From Epichloe hybrida (lineage: Eukaryota > Ascomycota > Sordariomycetes > Hypocreales > Clavicipitaceae): DNA of 64,000 bases. Position numbers and translations under genes: made by a program. The DNA lies in contig JAFEKR010000001.1 in assembly GCA_019022495.1 (NCBI GenBank), positions 3,472,001-3,536,000 on the forward strand, read 5' to 3'. Shown piece by piece: positions 1-11,843 of the stretch; position 1 is the stretch's first letter, and each line of letters opens with the position of its first letter. Under the pieces are notes generated by a model. The model saw only the letters and a list, made by a program, of their open reading frames with translations, ran no database searches and was not told the DNA's origin.

Positions 1-1978
1 CATCTGCCCTCCGACACTGGCGAACGGATCCCCTGGAAAGAGCCGTCACCATAGAATAGTGCGATTGAACCCTGCGGAAGCCACCGTGCTCAACAGCGCG
101 GAGAAAGTACCCTATCTGATGATGGTTGAGGTTCTGAGGGAAGACTTCACCTTCGATCCAGATACTCCTGACAACCAGCGTCTTTTAGCCAACTTGCTGG
201 ACCCCAGTGGCAGATCGCGTCGGCTCTTCGACCTGTCATCTGAATCGCCAAAAACGCCGCCTGTTGCGCGCGTTGCCGAACATGTACCTGATAGCGTTTT
301 TGAACCAACCTCGGGAGACCTGGGAAGCTCACCCATGCTGCTCGTCGACGACGACGACGACGACTCACCACCTAGATCGACGACGAGGTATCACCAGCCT
401 CCGGCGTCAGAGCGACTCTCGAGTGGAGCCACAACCTCCTCAACAACGTTGGACGCTGCCACGCCCCGGACGTCCGGACAGTCGACATCGAGGTCAAGCA
501 GCCCAGGATCCAGCAGGCGCAAGATGACCCTTACTTTGCCGCGAAATGCCTCGGCAGATCAGCCCGACTTCTCTGCTCTGGCAACTCATATGCGCACAGC
601 ATCTCAAATGCTAGCACAGCTTGATGCGACGAGCGGCAAGCGTCCAAAGCAAGAGGTCGCCGCCATCCGCGCCAAAATCATCGCCAGCATGCAGAGCCTC
701 GAAGAAAGGAGCTTCGACATGGACGATCAAGGGCCGACCTTTGATAGCATCATTGCAAAAACCAATGCTGGGGCGCCGACGACGAGCAACCCAGACCTAG
801 AAGAAGAAGACGCCCCCATCGACCCTGCTATAAATGCCAGTGCCGGAAGGGAACGAATGGAAAACGATTTCAAAACTGGAGGTGTCCAACGCAGGGGCGA
901 TCGCGACGACCCCAGCGCCGCAGTCTTTGGCGAGGCATGGGAGGCCAAGAAAGAGAGAATTCGCAAGTCTTCGCCGTTTGGCTGGATGAAGAACTGGGAC
1001 CTCGTGAGCGTCATTGTCAAGACGGGTGCCGATCTGAGGCAGGAAGCATTCGCTTGTCAGCTCATTGACGTGTGTCACAAAATCTGGTTAGATGCTGGTG
1101 TCAACGTCTGGGTGAAGCTGATGCGCATCTTGGTTACTGGAGAATCCTCAGGTCTGATCGAGACCATTACGAATGGTGTCTCCCTGCACTCGTTGAAACG
1201 CAGCCTGACCCTGGCCTCGATAGACTCGGGGCAGAATCCCAGACAGCGAATCGCCACGCTCAAAGATCATTTTGTGAAAGCCTTTGGCCAGGCCGATGGT
1301 GAACCGTACAAGGCCGGCGTGGATGCGTTCAAGAGATCGCTGGCGGCGTATAGCGTCATATCTTACGTCTTGCAGCTGAAAGACAGACATAACGGCAACG
1401 TGCTCATTGACAGCGAGGGCCATATTGTCCACATCGACTTTGGTTTCATGCTATCAAACTCGCCAGGATCAGTTGGGTTCGAGGCAGCCCCATTCAAGCT
1501 GACTCATGAGTACGTCAACGTCTTGGGGGGGCTTAATTCGCCCGACTACGAGGATTACAAGACACTATGCAAGCAAGCATTCCAAGGTAAGAACCGAAAA
1601 GATGTTGCTACCCAAAAACCCTTTATGTTGAAAAAAAAGAAAAAAAAACTGACACCCGTCTAGCACTGCGTCGCTCCGCCGATAACATCATTGATCTAGT
1701 GGCAATGATGGGCCGCGATTCGAAGATGCCTTGCTTCGCCGTGGGCGTTGCTCAGGTCACAAACACGCTGCGGCAACGTTTCCAGCTGCACCTTAGCGCC
1801 GATGAGGCCGAGCAGTTTGTAGAAACGGACTTGATTGCGAAGTCTTTCGGAAGCTACTATACTCGCCTGTAAGTTGTGTCATTGGCGGATGCGGCATTCC
1901 AGGTTTCCATTATGAAATGAGCTTACACCTCTTCTCAGCTATGACACCTTCCAATACCGAACTCAAGGAATTTATTGA
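1..1978 (+). CDS. PIK1: Phosphatidylinositol 4-kinase Pik1, 3' part
   Basis: Type III PI 4-kinase that makes PI4P, mainly at the Golgi. The frame is already open at base 2, so the gene starts upstream of the window. Exons are 1-1586, 1664-1868 and 1939-1978. Introns 1587-1663 (GTAAGA..TAG) and 1869-1938 (GTAAGT..CAG) keep the frame. Visible parts, in order: a conserved NPAE/VPYLMMVEVL segment, a long low-complexity Ser/Thr/Asp insert (about 300-850), then the lipid-kinase catalytic domain with KTGADLRQE, the catalytic loop KDRHNGN (about 1380-1400) and HIDFGF (about 1430). Without the second intron the protein would stop at 1870. With it the C-terminus becomes LYDTFQY..GIY, which matches the family's usual end, so the splice is preferred. 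STT4 is the alternative kinase, but this C-terminus is PI4Kbeta/Pik1-like. Confidence 0.93.
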
Positions 1979-2585
1979 AATTACCCGGGCATTTCATTTC
2001 AAAAAGACGTGCAACATGACGCCAATTTTTGTCTGCTTTCAAGTTTTTCTTCCAGCAACGAAGTAAAATATTGTGCTACTCGTGGAGAATTCTTTTTTTT
2101 TTTTTGGGTCGAGGCTGCATATTTGGGATTGCCGTTCACGACTCCCAACTGCATACAGGCATATGAGCGGCGGTGTCAATGGTGATGGGGTTTGGAAGAA
2201 TGCCAGCCAGCACATGGCGCAAAGCTGGAAATGTCCATGGCTCTCGGCAGTATCATGCTGCGACGCAACACACCAAAAGGGGGGTGATGTGCATACGGTG
2301 ACAATGTTGAATTATATGGGAAAGAAACGGGCGACGAGTCTAGACAGCTCAGCAACAAGCCCGCGCCGGGGGTACTTGGAACATTCTCAAGATACAAAGC
2401 AGCTGCGATGCAAGACAAGGCGTGTGCAATGTGACGTCAACTCTTCATCTGGCATCGCCAATGCCAATCCAGTTTGCCAGTCTTGACTCTTTTCCCCGGG
2501 TCTCTCTCTCTCTCTCTATGTCCCGGGAAAGCAGAAGTACCCTGCTGTTTTGGCCAGTGCCTGGCTTCATTACATCTGCACCAAG
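1979..2585. other. Intergenic stretch at the edge of the RIP island
   Basis: Normal-composition DNA downstream of PIK1. It holds a poly-T run near 2090-2105 and a (TC)n microsatellite at about 2500-2517 that is flanked on both sides by CCCGGG. An open frame of 137 codons at 2073-2486 has no recognisable domain and begins in the poly-T region, so it is not called as a gene. Base composition changes abruptly at about 2586, where the AT-rich island begins. Confidence 0.6.
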
Positions 2586-4502
2586 ATTAAACCTATATTA
2601 AATAAAGTACTTTTACTAGAGCTTTAAAGAAAGATAGTAAATATTTATATAGTAAAAGAAAAAGTACTAATATATTAAAGAAGTTATAGTATAATACTAG
2701 TCTTAGAACTTACTAAGGTAAGAGTAGCCTAGGTAAAAGGCTAGTTAGTTACTATAAATCTAGTAATAGGTTAGCTAAATAAAGGTAATTTTAAGGAGAA
2801 AGTAATATATATTTAAGATATTAGTATAGTATAAGTAATTTAAGGGGCTATTATATTACTAAATCCTTACTAATTTATAGTAAATAAACTATTAGTATAA
2901 CTACTATAAAAGGTATAGGACTAAGATTTAAATCTATAAAAGTATAAAAATAAGGTTAACTCCTAAGTAAAAGGGAGAGAAAAAGCTAGTTTATAGTTAT
3001 ATAGTATAAGGGGCTTCCTAATATATAAAGACTAGGTAGTTATTCTATAGGAGCCTATCTTATAATAAGAGCTTCTATAGTTATACTATAATAATTTATT
3101 AGTAAGTTACTTTAGGACTAAATATACTCTTAAGCTACTAAAATATTACTATTAGTAGCTAGTAATAAGTAAAGCTATTTTAAACTATATATCTAGCTAT
3201 AAAGTATACTAGTATATAATAGCTAGATAGTATTACCTTTATAGAAGCCTTAAATTACTACTAATACTAAGGTAACTATAGGTAAAGATCTTAATAGACT
3301 TTATTATAGGTTTACTACTAGTATAGCTAGGTAAGTAAGAAACTAATATAATCCTAGTAATTATAGACTAATTTACTAAGTACTTTATTTTCCTTTTTAT
3401 AAAGACTATAATTAATATAGCTAAATTAGTAAAGTTATTCTATAAGGAGATTAAGCTATAATTTAGAGTGCTAAAGGGTATTATATTTAATAGAGGGTTA
3501 GTATTTATAAGCTAATTCTAGTTAGAGGTATATTACTAGTTATATATAAAGTAAAGGCTTTTAATAGTATTTTACCCTTAAACTAATAAGTAAATAAAGA
3601 GAATAAATTAAGTACTTAAGTATTACTTATAATATTTTATTAAAAAGAACTAATAACTATAGCTAAAGCTACTTCTAATAGCCTAATTTATATATAATAA
3701 TACTATTAATAAAATAATAAGCTACTTTCTTAACTATACTTTTATAACCTATTTACCTAAGTTTTACCTTACTCTTAAAGGTAAGAGTATAAAGAGGGAG
3801 GTCCTAGAGGCTTATATATATATTAAAAAGCTATATAAGATTAGGGAGAAACTAGTATATAACTAAGTAAAAGTTACTAAAGTATAAGTAAAGTACTATA
3901 ACTAGAGATATTAGCTAATAACCTTAAAAAGAGAAGACTTAGTATTACTATTAGTAAAGAATATTAGGCTTAAGAATATAAAATAAAAGCTAAACCTAAG
4001 ATTTATTAGGCTATTTTAAATACTTAATACTATAGGTAAATAAGTATACTAACTAGTATTACTTAATAAGTATAGCTAACTATATAATATATTTTATATT
4101 AGCTTATTAAAGCTATAGAATTACTAGGAAAATACCCTAGATAAGGATATACTAATACCTAACCTTAAAGATAATAATAATAAGTTTAAAGTTAAAGAAG
4201 TTAGGGATTATAGGAAAATATATAAAGGTAATAAATACCTAGTAAAATAAAAGGGCTAGCTAAGTAAATATAATTAATAAGTAGTATTAGAAGATATAGA
4301 AGGTGCTTAATATATAATTTAAGCTTTTTATTAAAGTAAAATAAGTAAAAAGTATAGTAAGATATAAGTAAGTTATAAGTAATAAAGAATAAGGTAATTA
4401 TAAAAAAGGCCTAGCCTTATTAGCTACTATTATACTCTAATTAAAACCCTTATTAAACTATTTACTAAATAATAAAAGAAAAGATACTTATAAGGAGGGG
4501 AG
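2586..4502 (+). mobile_element. Ty3/gypsy chromovirus remnant (integrase plus chromodomain)
   Basis: On the plus strand, translation through stops gives in order: an H2C2-type integrase zinc region (about 3060-3250), the integrase core (about 3280-3720; short matches such as NIILVIID, LFYKEI, IFNRG and ERINQVLKYYL-like), a GPF-type C-terminal region (about 3900-4150), and a chromodomain (about 4165-4330; EVRDYRKIYKGNKYLVK followed by KG.LSKYN). This order and the chromodomain define a fungal chromovirus. Gag, protease and most of RT are missing on the left, so the copy is 5'-truncated near 2586. A purine tract at 4491-4502 (AAGGAGGGGAG) is a plausible polypurine tract before a degraded 3' LTR. 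The element is dead. Confidence 0.85.
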
Positions 4503-5676
4503 TCTTATAGGAAACCCTTTTATAGTTACCCCCTTATATATTAAAATAATACTATTATAAAGAAGGTACTTAGTGCCCTTACTTTTATTCTCCTAAACTA
4601 CTACCTTTATTACCTAGAAAAACTAGTGCTTTACTACCCCCTAGGGTATAAATCCTAGATTATAATATTATAGCTATAAAGTTATTTTTCTCTTCTAGGA
4701 ATTATAATATATAGTATAGTTTAGCTATAAAAAGTTAGTAAATAAGTAATAAAGAAAAAGTAATAACTTATAATCCCTAGGGTAAGGGTAGGATATATAG
4801 TAATTAAAAGTTACTAATATAAAATAATATACTAATTATATATAGCTAAAGTAACTTACCTAGGGAGTAAGTAAAGGTCTAAAGAATATATAATAAAATA
4901 TACTTAATAAACCTTAGTAGCCTTAGTTAAACTAAAGGAAATATAATAAGCTATATTAGTATAATTAAACCTTAAAATAAGGTTTAAATAATAGGTACTA
5001 AACTAGTAGTAAGTTACCTTAGAAAATATATAATTATTAGGGTTATTAGGGTTCTAATTACTTAGGGTATTTATTAAAGTTTTTACCTAATTAAGGATAG
5101 TAAGAAAATCTAGAAAATCCCCTTATATAATTAGTATTACCTAGAGAGATATAAGTAATTAGGGACTAAAAGAGTAGAGAATATAATATACTTACTATCT
5201 TATAAGTATTACTATATTTAATATACTAGATATAATACTTTAAATATTTTCTTTTAATAATAGTAGTTAGTATACTAGGGAATTAATAGTTAATCTAAGG
5301 GATATTAAGCTTAGCTAGAGAATTTTTCTTAAAGTTTATATAACTTATATATAAATAATATATATAGGAATATTCTCTTAAATAGATATTAGGGATAGCT
5401 ATAATAATAATACTCTTAATGCTTTCCTTATCTAATTTTATTCTAATAATAAAGTAAGTAATAAAAGTAAAGTTATAGTAACTAATAATATAATAGTATC
5501 TAGGGAAAAGTTTACTATAAATAAGAAGGGAAAAGTTAGTAATATAATAAGGAGTTATAGGTGAATTTATACTTAAATACTAATATTATTTATTATTATT
5601 TTAGTATAGCTATTACTTAGTAAATAGCTATATAGTACTTACCTAAAGTTATTTAAAAGCCTAGCTAAAAGTAAGG
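4503..5676. repeat. Degraded AT-rich repeat DNA, partly LTR-like
   Basis: RIP-saturated sequence. The first few hundred bases follow the polypurine-like tract of the gypsy remnant and may be its 3' LTR. A second purine run at 5672-5679 (AAGGGGG) lies at the right end. I could not recognise any protein domain on either strand, and no partner LTR copy is present in the window. Confidence 0.45.
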
Positions 5677-5892
5677 GGGTAATTATAAGGCCTTACTTAT
5701 AATACTAGTATACTAGCATACTACTAGGCAGGCGTACTACACCCTAGGGCTAGGTCTATGTAATACTAGTAAGTTACTAGCTATAAGCTAGTGACTTATA
5801 CGCATAACACACTTAGACCTAGCAAGCTTTAGTTAATATACGAACGCCCTTATACCTCTTGCCTAGCTATCCCTCTGTTCTCACAAGTGCCT
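5677..5892. repeat. GC-richer LTR-like block
   Basis: About 200 bp with clearly more G+C and retained CpG/CpA than either flank. It lies directly after a purine run (5672-5679) and ends near a TTCTCACA. To its right the copia A coding remnant begins abruptly in the middle of the RT C-terminal region, so the block truncates copia A there. Position after a purine tract and the CA-type end suggest a solo or terminal LTR. No second copy in the window proves this. Confidence 0.4.
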
Positions 5893-8552
5893 TATGCTAG
5901 CTTAATATGCTTTACTAATAGATTTATTATAAAAGAGGCTAGCTTTAAAGCTATAAACACTATATTAGGTCTTCTAATAATATAAAGGTATACTAAAGAG
6001 CCTATAATTACTTTATAGTAGCTGATTTCTTTATCTAAAGCTTTATTATTATTTAGGTAGATTATAGCTATTAGAAGAGAAGCTATAATTAAGCTCTTTA
6101 ACTTGTTATTAATAATATTAGGAATAAACTTCTAAGCGATCTTTTAAATATATAATTCCTATAATAACTATATCTCTTTAGTTCTGTAATTTCTAATGAT
6201 TTTAATACCTAGGAACCACTTTAATTTACCTTAGTCCTTAATGTCTAGGCTATTTATTAATTACTTATATAATTCTTTGAATTCTACTTTAAATCCATTA
6301 GGGTATAGTACTATAATATTATTTATATAGAAAAATAAGATAAAATCATCCTTTATAAAGATATATAGGTTTTCTTTCCCTTAGATAAAGCTAAGCTTTA
6401 AAAGGAATCTTATTAAATAAAGAAACTATTATTAGGGAGCTTCCTATAGCCTATATAATACTCTAATTATTTTCTAGAGATAACCTTTTATGTTTATACC
6501 CTCTAGAGGCTTATAGAAAATAGGTTCTTTAAGTTCTATATATAAGAAGGTATTCTAAATATTATATTATTAAGTATTAAGATTATTAGTATAATAAACC
6601 ATAAGTAGTATTTATAGAGATTAAGAAGTAAGTGTTATAGTATAGTTATTAAGGTTATCCTTTAGTTATTAATTACCTTATACTACTATTTAAGCCTTAA
6701 ACTCTATAATTATGCTTTTTTTATTAGTTTTATATTTAAAAACCTAGCTAAGGTTAATAATCTCCTTATGCTTATTAGGATTAATTAGTTTCTTAGGTAT
6801 ATTCTCCTAGTAGTTTAAGGATAAAAGCTTTAAAAGCTCCTTTATAATTACTTCCTTCTAGTAGTTATAATATAGTAATACTATTACCTAGTAATAATAG
6901 GTAGGTTTTAGAGGTATATCTTTAATCTATAAATTATACTAAGTTCCTTAGAATACTATAAAAAAAGCAGAAGAAAACTATACTTACCTAGCTTTCCTTA
7001 AATCCTTTTATTAATATTTTCTAGTTATAATATTATTTAGATTAATACTATTATTATAGGGACTATAATTCTCTATAGTTTTACTACTCTTAGTAGTAAT
7101 TTCACTAGTCTCTGTAGTAGTCTCTATATATTTAGCTATTATATTACTTATAAATTTATTAATCTTATAAAATAGTATATTATTACCTTATACCTAAATC
7201 TCTAAGTTCTCTATAGTAACTAGTGCCTTATAAGAAGAGTTAGAAGGGGTTAAAAGAGCACTAATATAGCTGCTTTCTTACCCTAATATATAAGGTAGTG
7301 TTTTTACTTTAAACTAATTATTTTCTTACTTTATAACTAAGGGCTAAATCTTATGATTCTCCTTCTCTAAGTCTATTCCTATAAGGTCTTAACTAATTTC
7401 TTTATTAAGGTCTTTAGCTTTAAGCTCTTTAAGTAATATAATTATTAATATCTTCTCTTTCTAAGCTAATTTAATCTTTTCTTTTAGTTTAAAGAATAAG
7501 GCCTTATTAAACTATACACACACTAATATAATAACCTTATAATTATAAAGAGTTAGAACCTAGATAATATACTAAGATTTACTCTTATAACCTATAAGGT
7601 ATCTAATATAAGCTTTCTACTTTAACTAAGAAATTATATTATTTAATTTAATATGCTCTAGAGCTTTAGTTATTATAGGAAATGCCTTATATTTATAAGC
7701 TTATAGGTATAAAATTAAGGGCTTTTAGATCTCTAATATCTATAAATAGGTAGGGATAGTTTTCCTAGCCTAATCCTACTAAAGTTTATATAGTATAATC
7801 TATTTCCTATAATACTTAAAAGGTATTTAATTTAATAGATAAACTACTATACTAAAGATCTTATTATTAAGTTCTAATAGGAATCTAGCCTCTAGGCTTA
7901 ATATATAGGCCTTTTACTTAACCACACCCCTAGATCTCTTTGCCTTACTATTCTAACTAGGTATTAAGGGAGCTAAATTATAGACTATAATACCTATAAG
8001 GGCTATCTTATCCTTTATATTCTCTATAAAGAGGGCCTTTTTAATATTACTATATAAAAATTATAGCTAAACCCTAAATTAAGTACTTAGAAATACTACT
8101 ATTATATAGAAGCTATTTTAAATCCTATTCTTTAATTTAAATAAGTAAAAGAATTATATTAAGGTTATAAGGTATATAAAAATATACTAATACTTATTAC
8201 TATTTTAATAAGGAGAGTTATAGTACTTAAGATTAACTAAAAGCTTATAACTAGGTCCTTAAGGAAATCCTTTAGGTATAACCTATAATCTCTAGCACTT
8301 AGCTTTACCTATAGTATAAATCTTATACTTTATAAGCTTAGGTCTTATTAATTTAACACCTAAAGTTATATTTATAAGCTTTATAAAAGCCCTTTTACCT
8401 AGATAATTACTTCTATAATACTAGAGATTTATATCTTCTCTTATAAGTAGCCTAGGAGCTTTACTTAATATAGTGTTAGCCTCTTTTAGGTCTTCTAATA
8501 GCCTTAAAAGCATATAAAGCTTATTAATATTATATACCCTAGCCAGAGCATT

Positions 8553-8693
8553 GTTGTATTGTATTGTATTGTATTTTTTGGCCCTTCGATGTATTGTATT
8601 GTATTGTATTGCCCTATGTATTGTATTGTGTATTGTATTGTATTAAAAATACAATACAATACAATACAATACATACAATACAATGTATTGTTA
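8553..8693. repeat. TGTATTG / CAATACA inverted repeat arrays (hairpin)
   Basis: A run of TGTATTG-type units on the plus strand (8553-8643) is followed by the reverse complement ACAATAC units (8649-8692), with a short AAAA spacer. The two arms can fold into a long imperfect hairpin. The same units recur at the right end of the element (about 10455-10545), in keeping with subterminal transposase-binding repeats. Confidence 0.8.
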
Positions 8694-8981
8694 GGGAAAA
8701 ATATAAGTGGGGTATTATATAAATTCATTATATAGTAGATTTTTTAAATAATCTAATTATAGTATTCTTATTTTTATATATAATTTAGTTATTTATTTAA
8801 AAATCCATTAAGTTTTAGCTTATTTAGAAAAGTAAGCTTATTTAAAATATATAATATCTTAGTAATATTCTTTTATATCTATTTTAAAAAGTGATTTTTT
8901 CTTAATATATTAAGGGTCTTTTTATTCTTATATCTATTTTCTATGATTTATTATAATTATTTATTACATAAAAATACATTA

Positions 8982-9092
8982 TAATACAATACAATACATT
9001 ACATTACAATACATTACAATACATTACAATACATTACAATACATTACAATACATTACAATACAATACAACACATTACAATACAATACAATGT
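8982..9092. repeat. ACATTACAAT 10 bp minisatellite
   Basis: Six perfect tandem copies of the 10-mer ACATTACAAT occupy 9001-9060, with degenerate ACAATACAAT-type copies on both sides. It lies inside the hAT-like element. Confidence 0.9.
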
Positions 9093-9758
9093 ATTATTAA
9101 AAAGGTAAGGTAGTATATATACTTATTATATAGTAGATTTTTAATATAATCTAAATAAGATATCCTTAAATTTTTATACTATTTAGGTATTTAGTTATAG
9201 AATTATAAAGTTTTAGCTAACTTAGACTATTAAGCTATATATATATATAGGGTAGCTATAAATAGTATTATCTAAACTTAACTTATAGTAATATTTATTC
9301 TTTATATTTTAAAGGTTATCCTATCTTTCTAGCTTTTTTATAGGATTTACTATGCATTTTAATATAGTATTTTTACTTTAAATATAATATTTACCCTAAA
9401 GAAATAATTTATAATTCTAAATAAATAAGATTAAAACTCTAATAAAAATATACTTATATATATAAGGAATTTATTATAAAGAGAAAATTAAAATTTATTT
9501 AATAAATACTTCTTTTACTATTAAGCTATTTTATTATAATTATAATAAATTATATTAGCTTTTAACCTTTTTTAAACTAAAAGAAAAGGAAAAAACCTAG
9601 GAAAAGCTTATAAAGAAAAGTTAAAATATTATATAAAGAATAATCATAATATATATACTATTTTTTTAATATTAAGTAAATAAATAAATAAGCTTTAAAA
9701 GTAAGTTTAACTATTTATACTACTTTTAGCTTACTTACTTAGTTATATAGTGTTTCTT

Positions 9759-10080
9759 AAAGTGGGTCTAAAAGTGGGTCTTGTTAAACACTAAAAACCA
9801 AGTATAATCCCTTTTTATAGTTATATAACTTTAGCTAAGAAGAGGAGGATATATAAAAGTGGGTCTAAAAGTGGGTCCTATTAGTTATACTATAAACCTA
9901 GTATTATCTCTTTACTTAGTTATATAATTCTAGCTAAAAAGAAATATATATACAAAAGTGGGTCTAAAAGTGGGTCCTATTAGTTATACTATAAACATAA
10001 TAATCTCTTTACTTAGTTATGTAATTTTAGTTAAAAAGAGAGAAATATACTAAAGTAAGTCTTATAGTTATATTAGGACT
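9759..10080. repeat. About 98 bp tandem repeat, 3-4 copies
   Basis: The signature AAAGTGGGTCTAAAAGTGGG recurs at about 9759, 9856 and 9955, with a diverged fourth copy near 10053. Each is followed by similar TTAGTTATACTATAAA and CTTTACTTAGTTAT blocks, giving a period of about 98 bp. The array lies inside the hAT-like element. Confidence 0.8.
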
Positions 10081-10328
10081 TACTTTCTATTAGTATAAAA
10101 TTATAAATAGTATAATATTAAAAACATAAAAAAGAAAGGAATTTTATTTTATTAATATTTTAAAAAACCTTTAAATACTAAATAATTAATAAGTCTAGCT
10201 TTTTTTATAGTAATTTACTTATAAATACTTATATTTATATTATATTAATTTATTACTTATTTATTTTTAATTAAACTTTAACACTAATAATATTTTAAGT
10301 TATATAAGTAATAGAAGTAATATATATA

Positions 10329-10381
10329 TATAAGCTATTATAAGCTATTATAAGCTATTATAAGCTATTATAAGCTATTAT
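10329..10381. repeat. AAGCTATTAT 10 bp tandem repeat
   Basis: Five perfect tandem copies of a 10-mer inside the right third of the hAT-like element. Confidence 0.88.
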
Positions 10382-11546
10382 ATTAACTATATATACCTTA
10401 TAATTAAGGAATTTACTTAAAACTAAAAAAAAAGAAAAAAGAAAAAAAAATACAAAACAATACAAATAATACATGTATTGTATTGTATTGTAAAATTTTG
10501 GATGTATTGTATTGTGTAATGTATTGTATTGTATTGTATTGCAATGCTCTGACCCTAGCTATAGGCTAATTTTCTCTATAGAGAAACCCCTTCTTCTAAT
10601 TCTAGAAGATACTTACTTTTATTATAATTATTACTAATACTAGATTAATATAGAATTTAGGAATAAATAAAGCTAACTCTAATATAATAGTTCTTACTCT
10701 TTATAATATAGGATCTATAATAGATATGCTTATAGTCCCTTAACCTAAAGCTATATAAATTATACTACTAGCTTTAACCTTTATTATAATATTCTTATTA
10801 AATTTAGATTATTAAAACTATTAGATATTATTAAAGATATAAATATTTACTTTAGAGTTATAAAGAACTATATTCCTTCTTAATTCTAAGTTATTCCTAG
10901 TATTTAATAAATTTATGCTTTCCTTTAATAATTCTATACGCTTAAAGTATATAAATAATAATATATTAGCTATCTTTTTACTTAGAGTAATAGCTACTAA
11001 GTTATTTATAGGGTTTTATAAAGGTATAATAATCTTATTACCCTTTTTCTTTAGCTTCTAATTTATAGCCTTTAATTTCTCTTATAGGTTAGCCTTAAGA
11101 TACTTCTTAATATTCTCTTTAAAGTTTTTCCTAACTTTCTAGTTCTTTAGAGTAACTTCTAGCTTATAGAGAGCCTTAAATAAATTATAGGATTCCTACT
11201 ACTTTATAGTATTCTTTATATTATAATTTATATATCTAAGGCACTTAAGCCTCTCTAGCTTTATTAAATTATTTAATTTATTACTTATAAGAGTATTAGT
11301 AATCTTTAGTTCCTTTAGTAAGGCCTTATAGTCCCTTTTAAATTTAGTAATAGCCTTACTTAAGCTTATTTTTATCCCTTTATTAAGTAAGTTATTCTAT
11401 TTCTTTTAAAATAACTTATATTTACTTTAAGGAGGTATAATAAACTTATATAGTATTATCTTATTAGTCTATTAGGTCTAAAGGTCTAGGTAATTTCTTT
11501 AAAGTACTTTAATTATTATAGCTTACTTATACTAATTATAAGTACC

Positions 11547-11843
11547 TGTTGGTATCTACAGGATACCATTGACTTACGCGTAGGGTTTTTCGGGGTGGAC
11601 TAAAGTGCATGTAATCATTATATATTCTAGTCTACTAAAGCAAGCAAAAGAGGGATTAAATAGAAGCAAAGAGGGTACGCTATTTATTATAGGAAAAGGG
11701 GCCTTAATCAGGGTTATTAGCGAAGAGGCCATATGTGCTAACTCCGATCGCGGCGCGGTCAGGCCAGATATATAAGTCCGCGATATAACGCGCCCACCTA
11801 ATCAGAGGCGCGCACCCTTATTAATATTATGCTTATTCTAACA
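11547..11843 (-). repeat. Copia B LTR, left copy
   Basis: A 297 bp LTR. Its differences from the right copy are largely transitions (C/T or A/G), the RIP pattern. The CpG-rich core (GATCGCGGCGCGG) is intact in both copies, as expected because RIP prefers CpA. Given the element's orientation this is the 3' LTR. Confidence 0.93.

Larger units (their letters stand above)
8544..10551. mobile_element. hAT-like DNA transposon, non-autonomous, with 8 bp TSD
   Basis: The terminal inverted repeats are CAGAGCATTG (8544-8553) and CAATGCTCTG (10542-10551). They are flanked by a perfect 8 bp direct repeat ACCCTAGC at 8536-8543 and 10552-10559. An 8 bp target duplication and CAGRG-type termini are the hallmarks of the hAT superfamily. 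Both ends carry dense TGTATTG-type subterminal repeats, also typical of hAT elements. The 2008 bp interior has no recognisable transposase, and its longest open frames are short, so it is non-autonomous or decayed. It interrupts the protease/integrase region of copia A. Confidence 0.85.

Noticed and set aside
2073..2486. 137-codon open frame downstream of PIK1
   Set aside because: Starts at a poly-T run, has no domain, has biased composition and lies in the PIK1 3' region; overlapping minus-strand frames of similar size exist.
8504..8728. 74-codon minus-strand frame in the TGTATTG array
   Set aside because: It is translation of the simple repeats (Tyr/Ile/Gln periodicity), not a gene.
9001..9060. 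CRISPR-like regular repeat array
   Set aside because: The 10 bp units are directly adjacent with no spacers, inside a eukaryotic transposon; it is a minisatellite.
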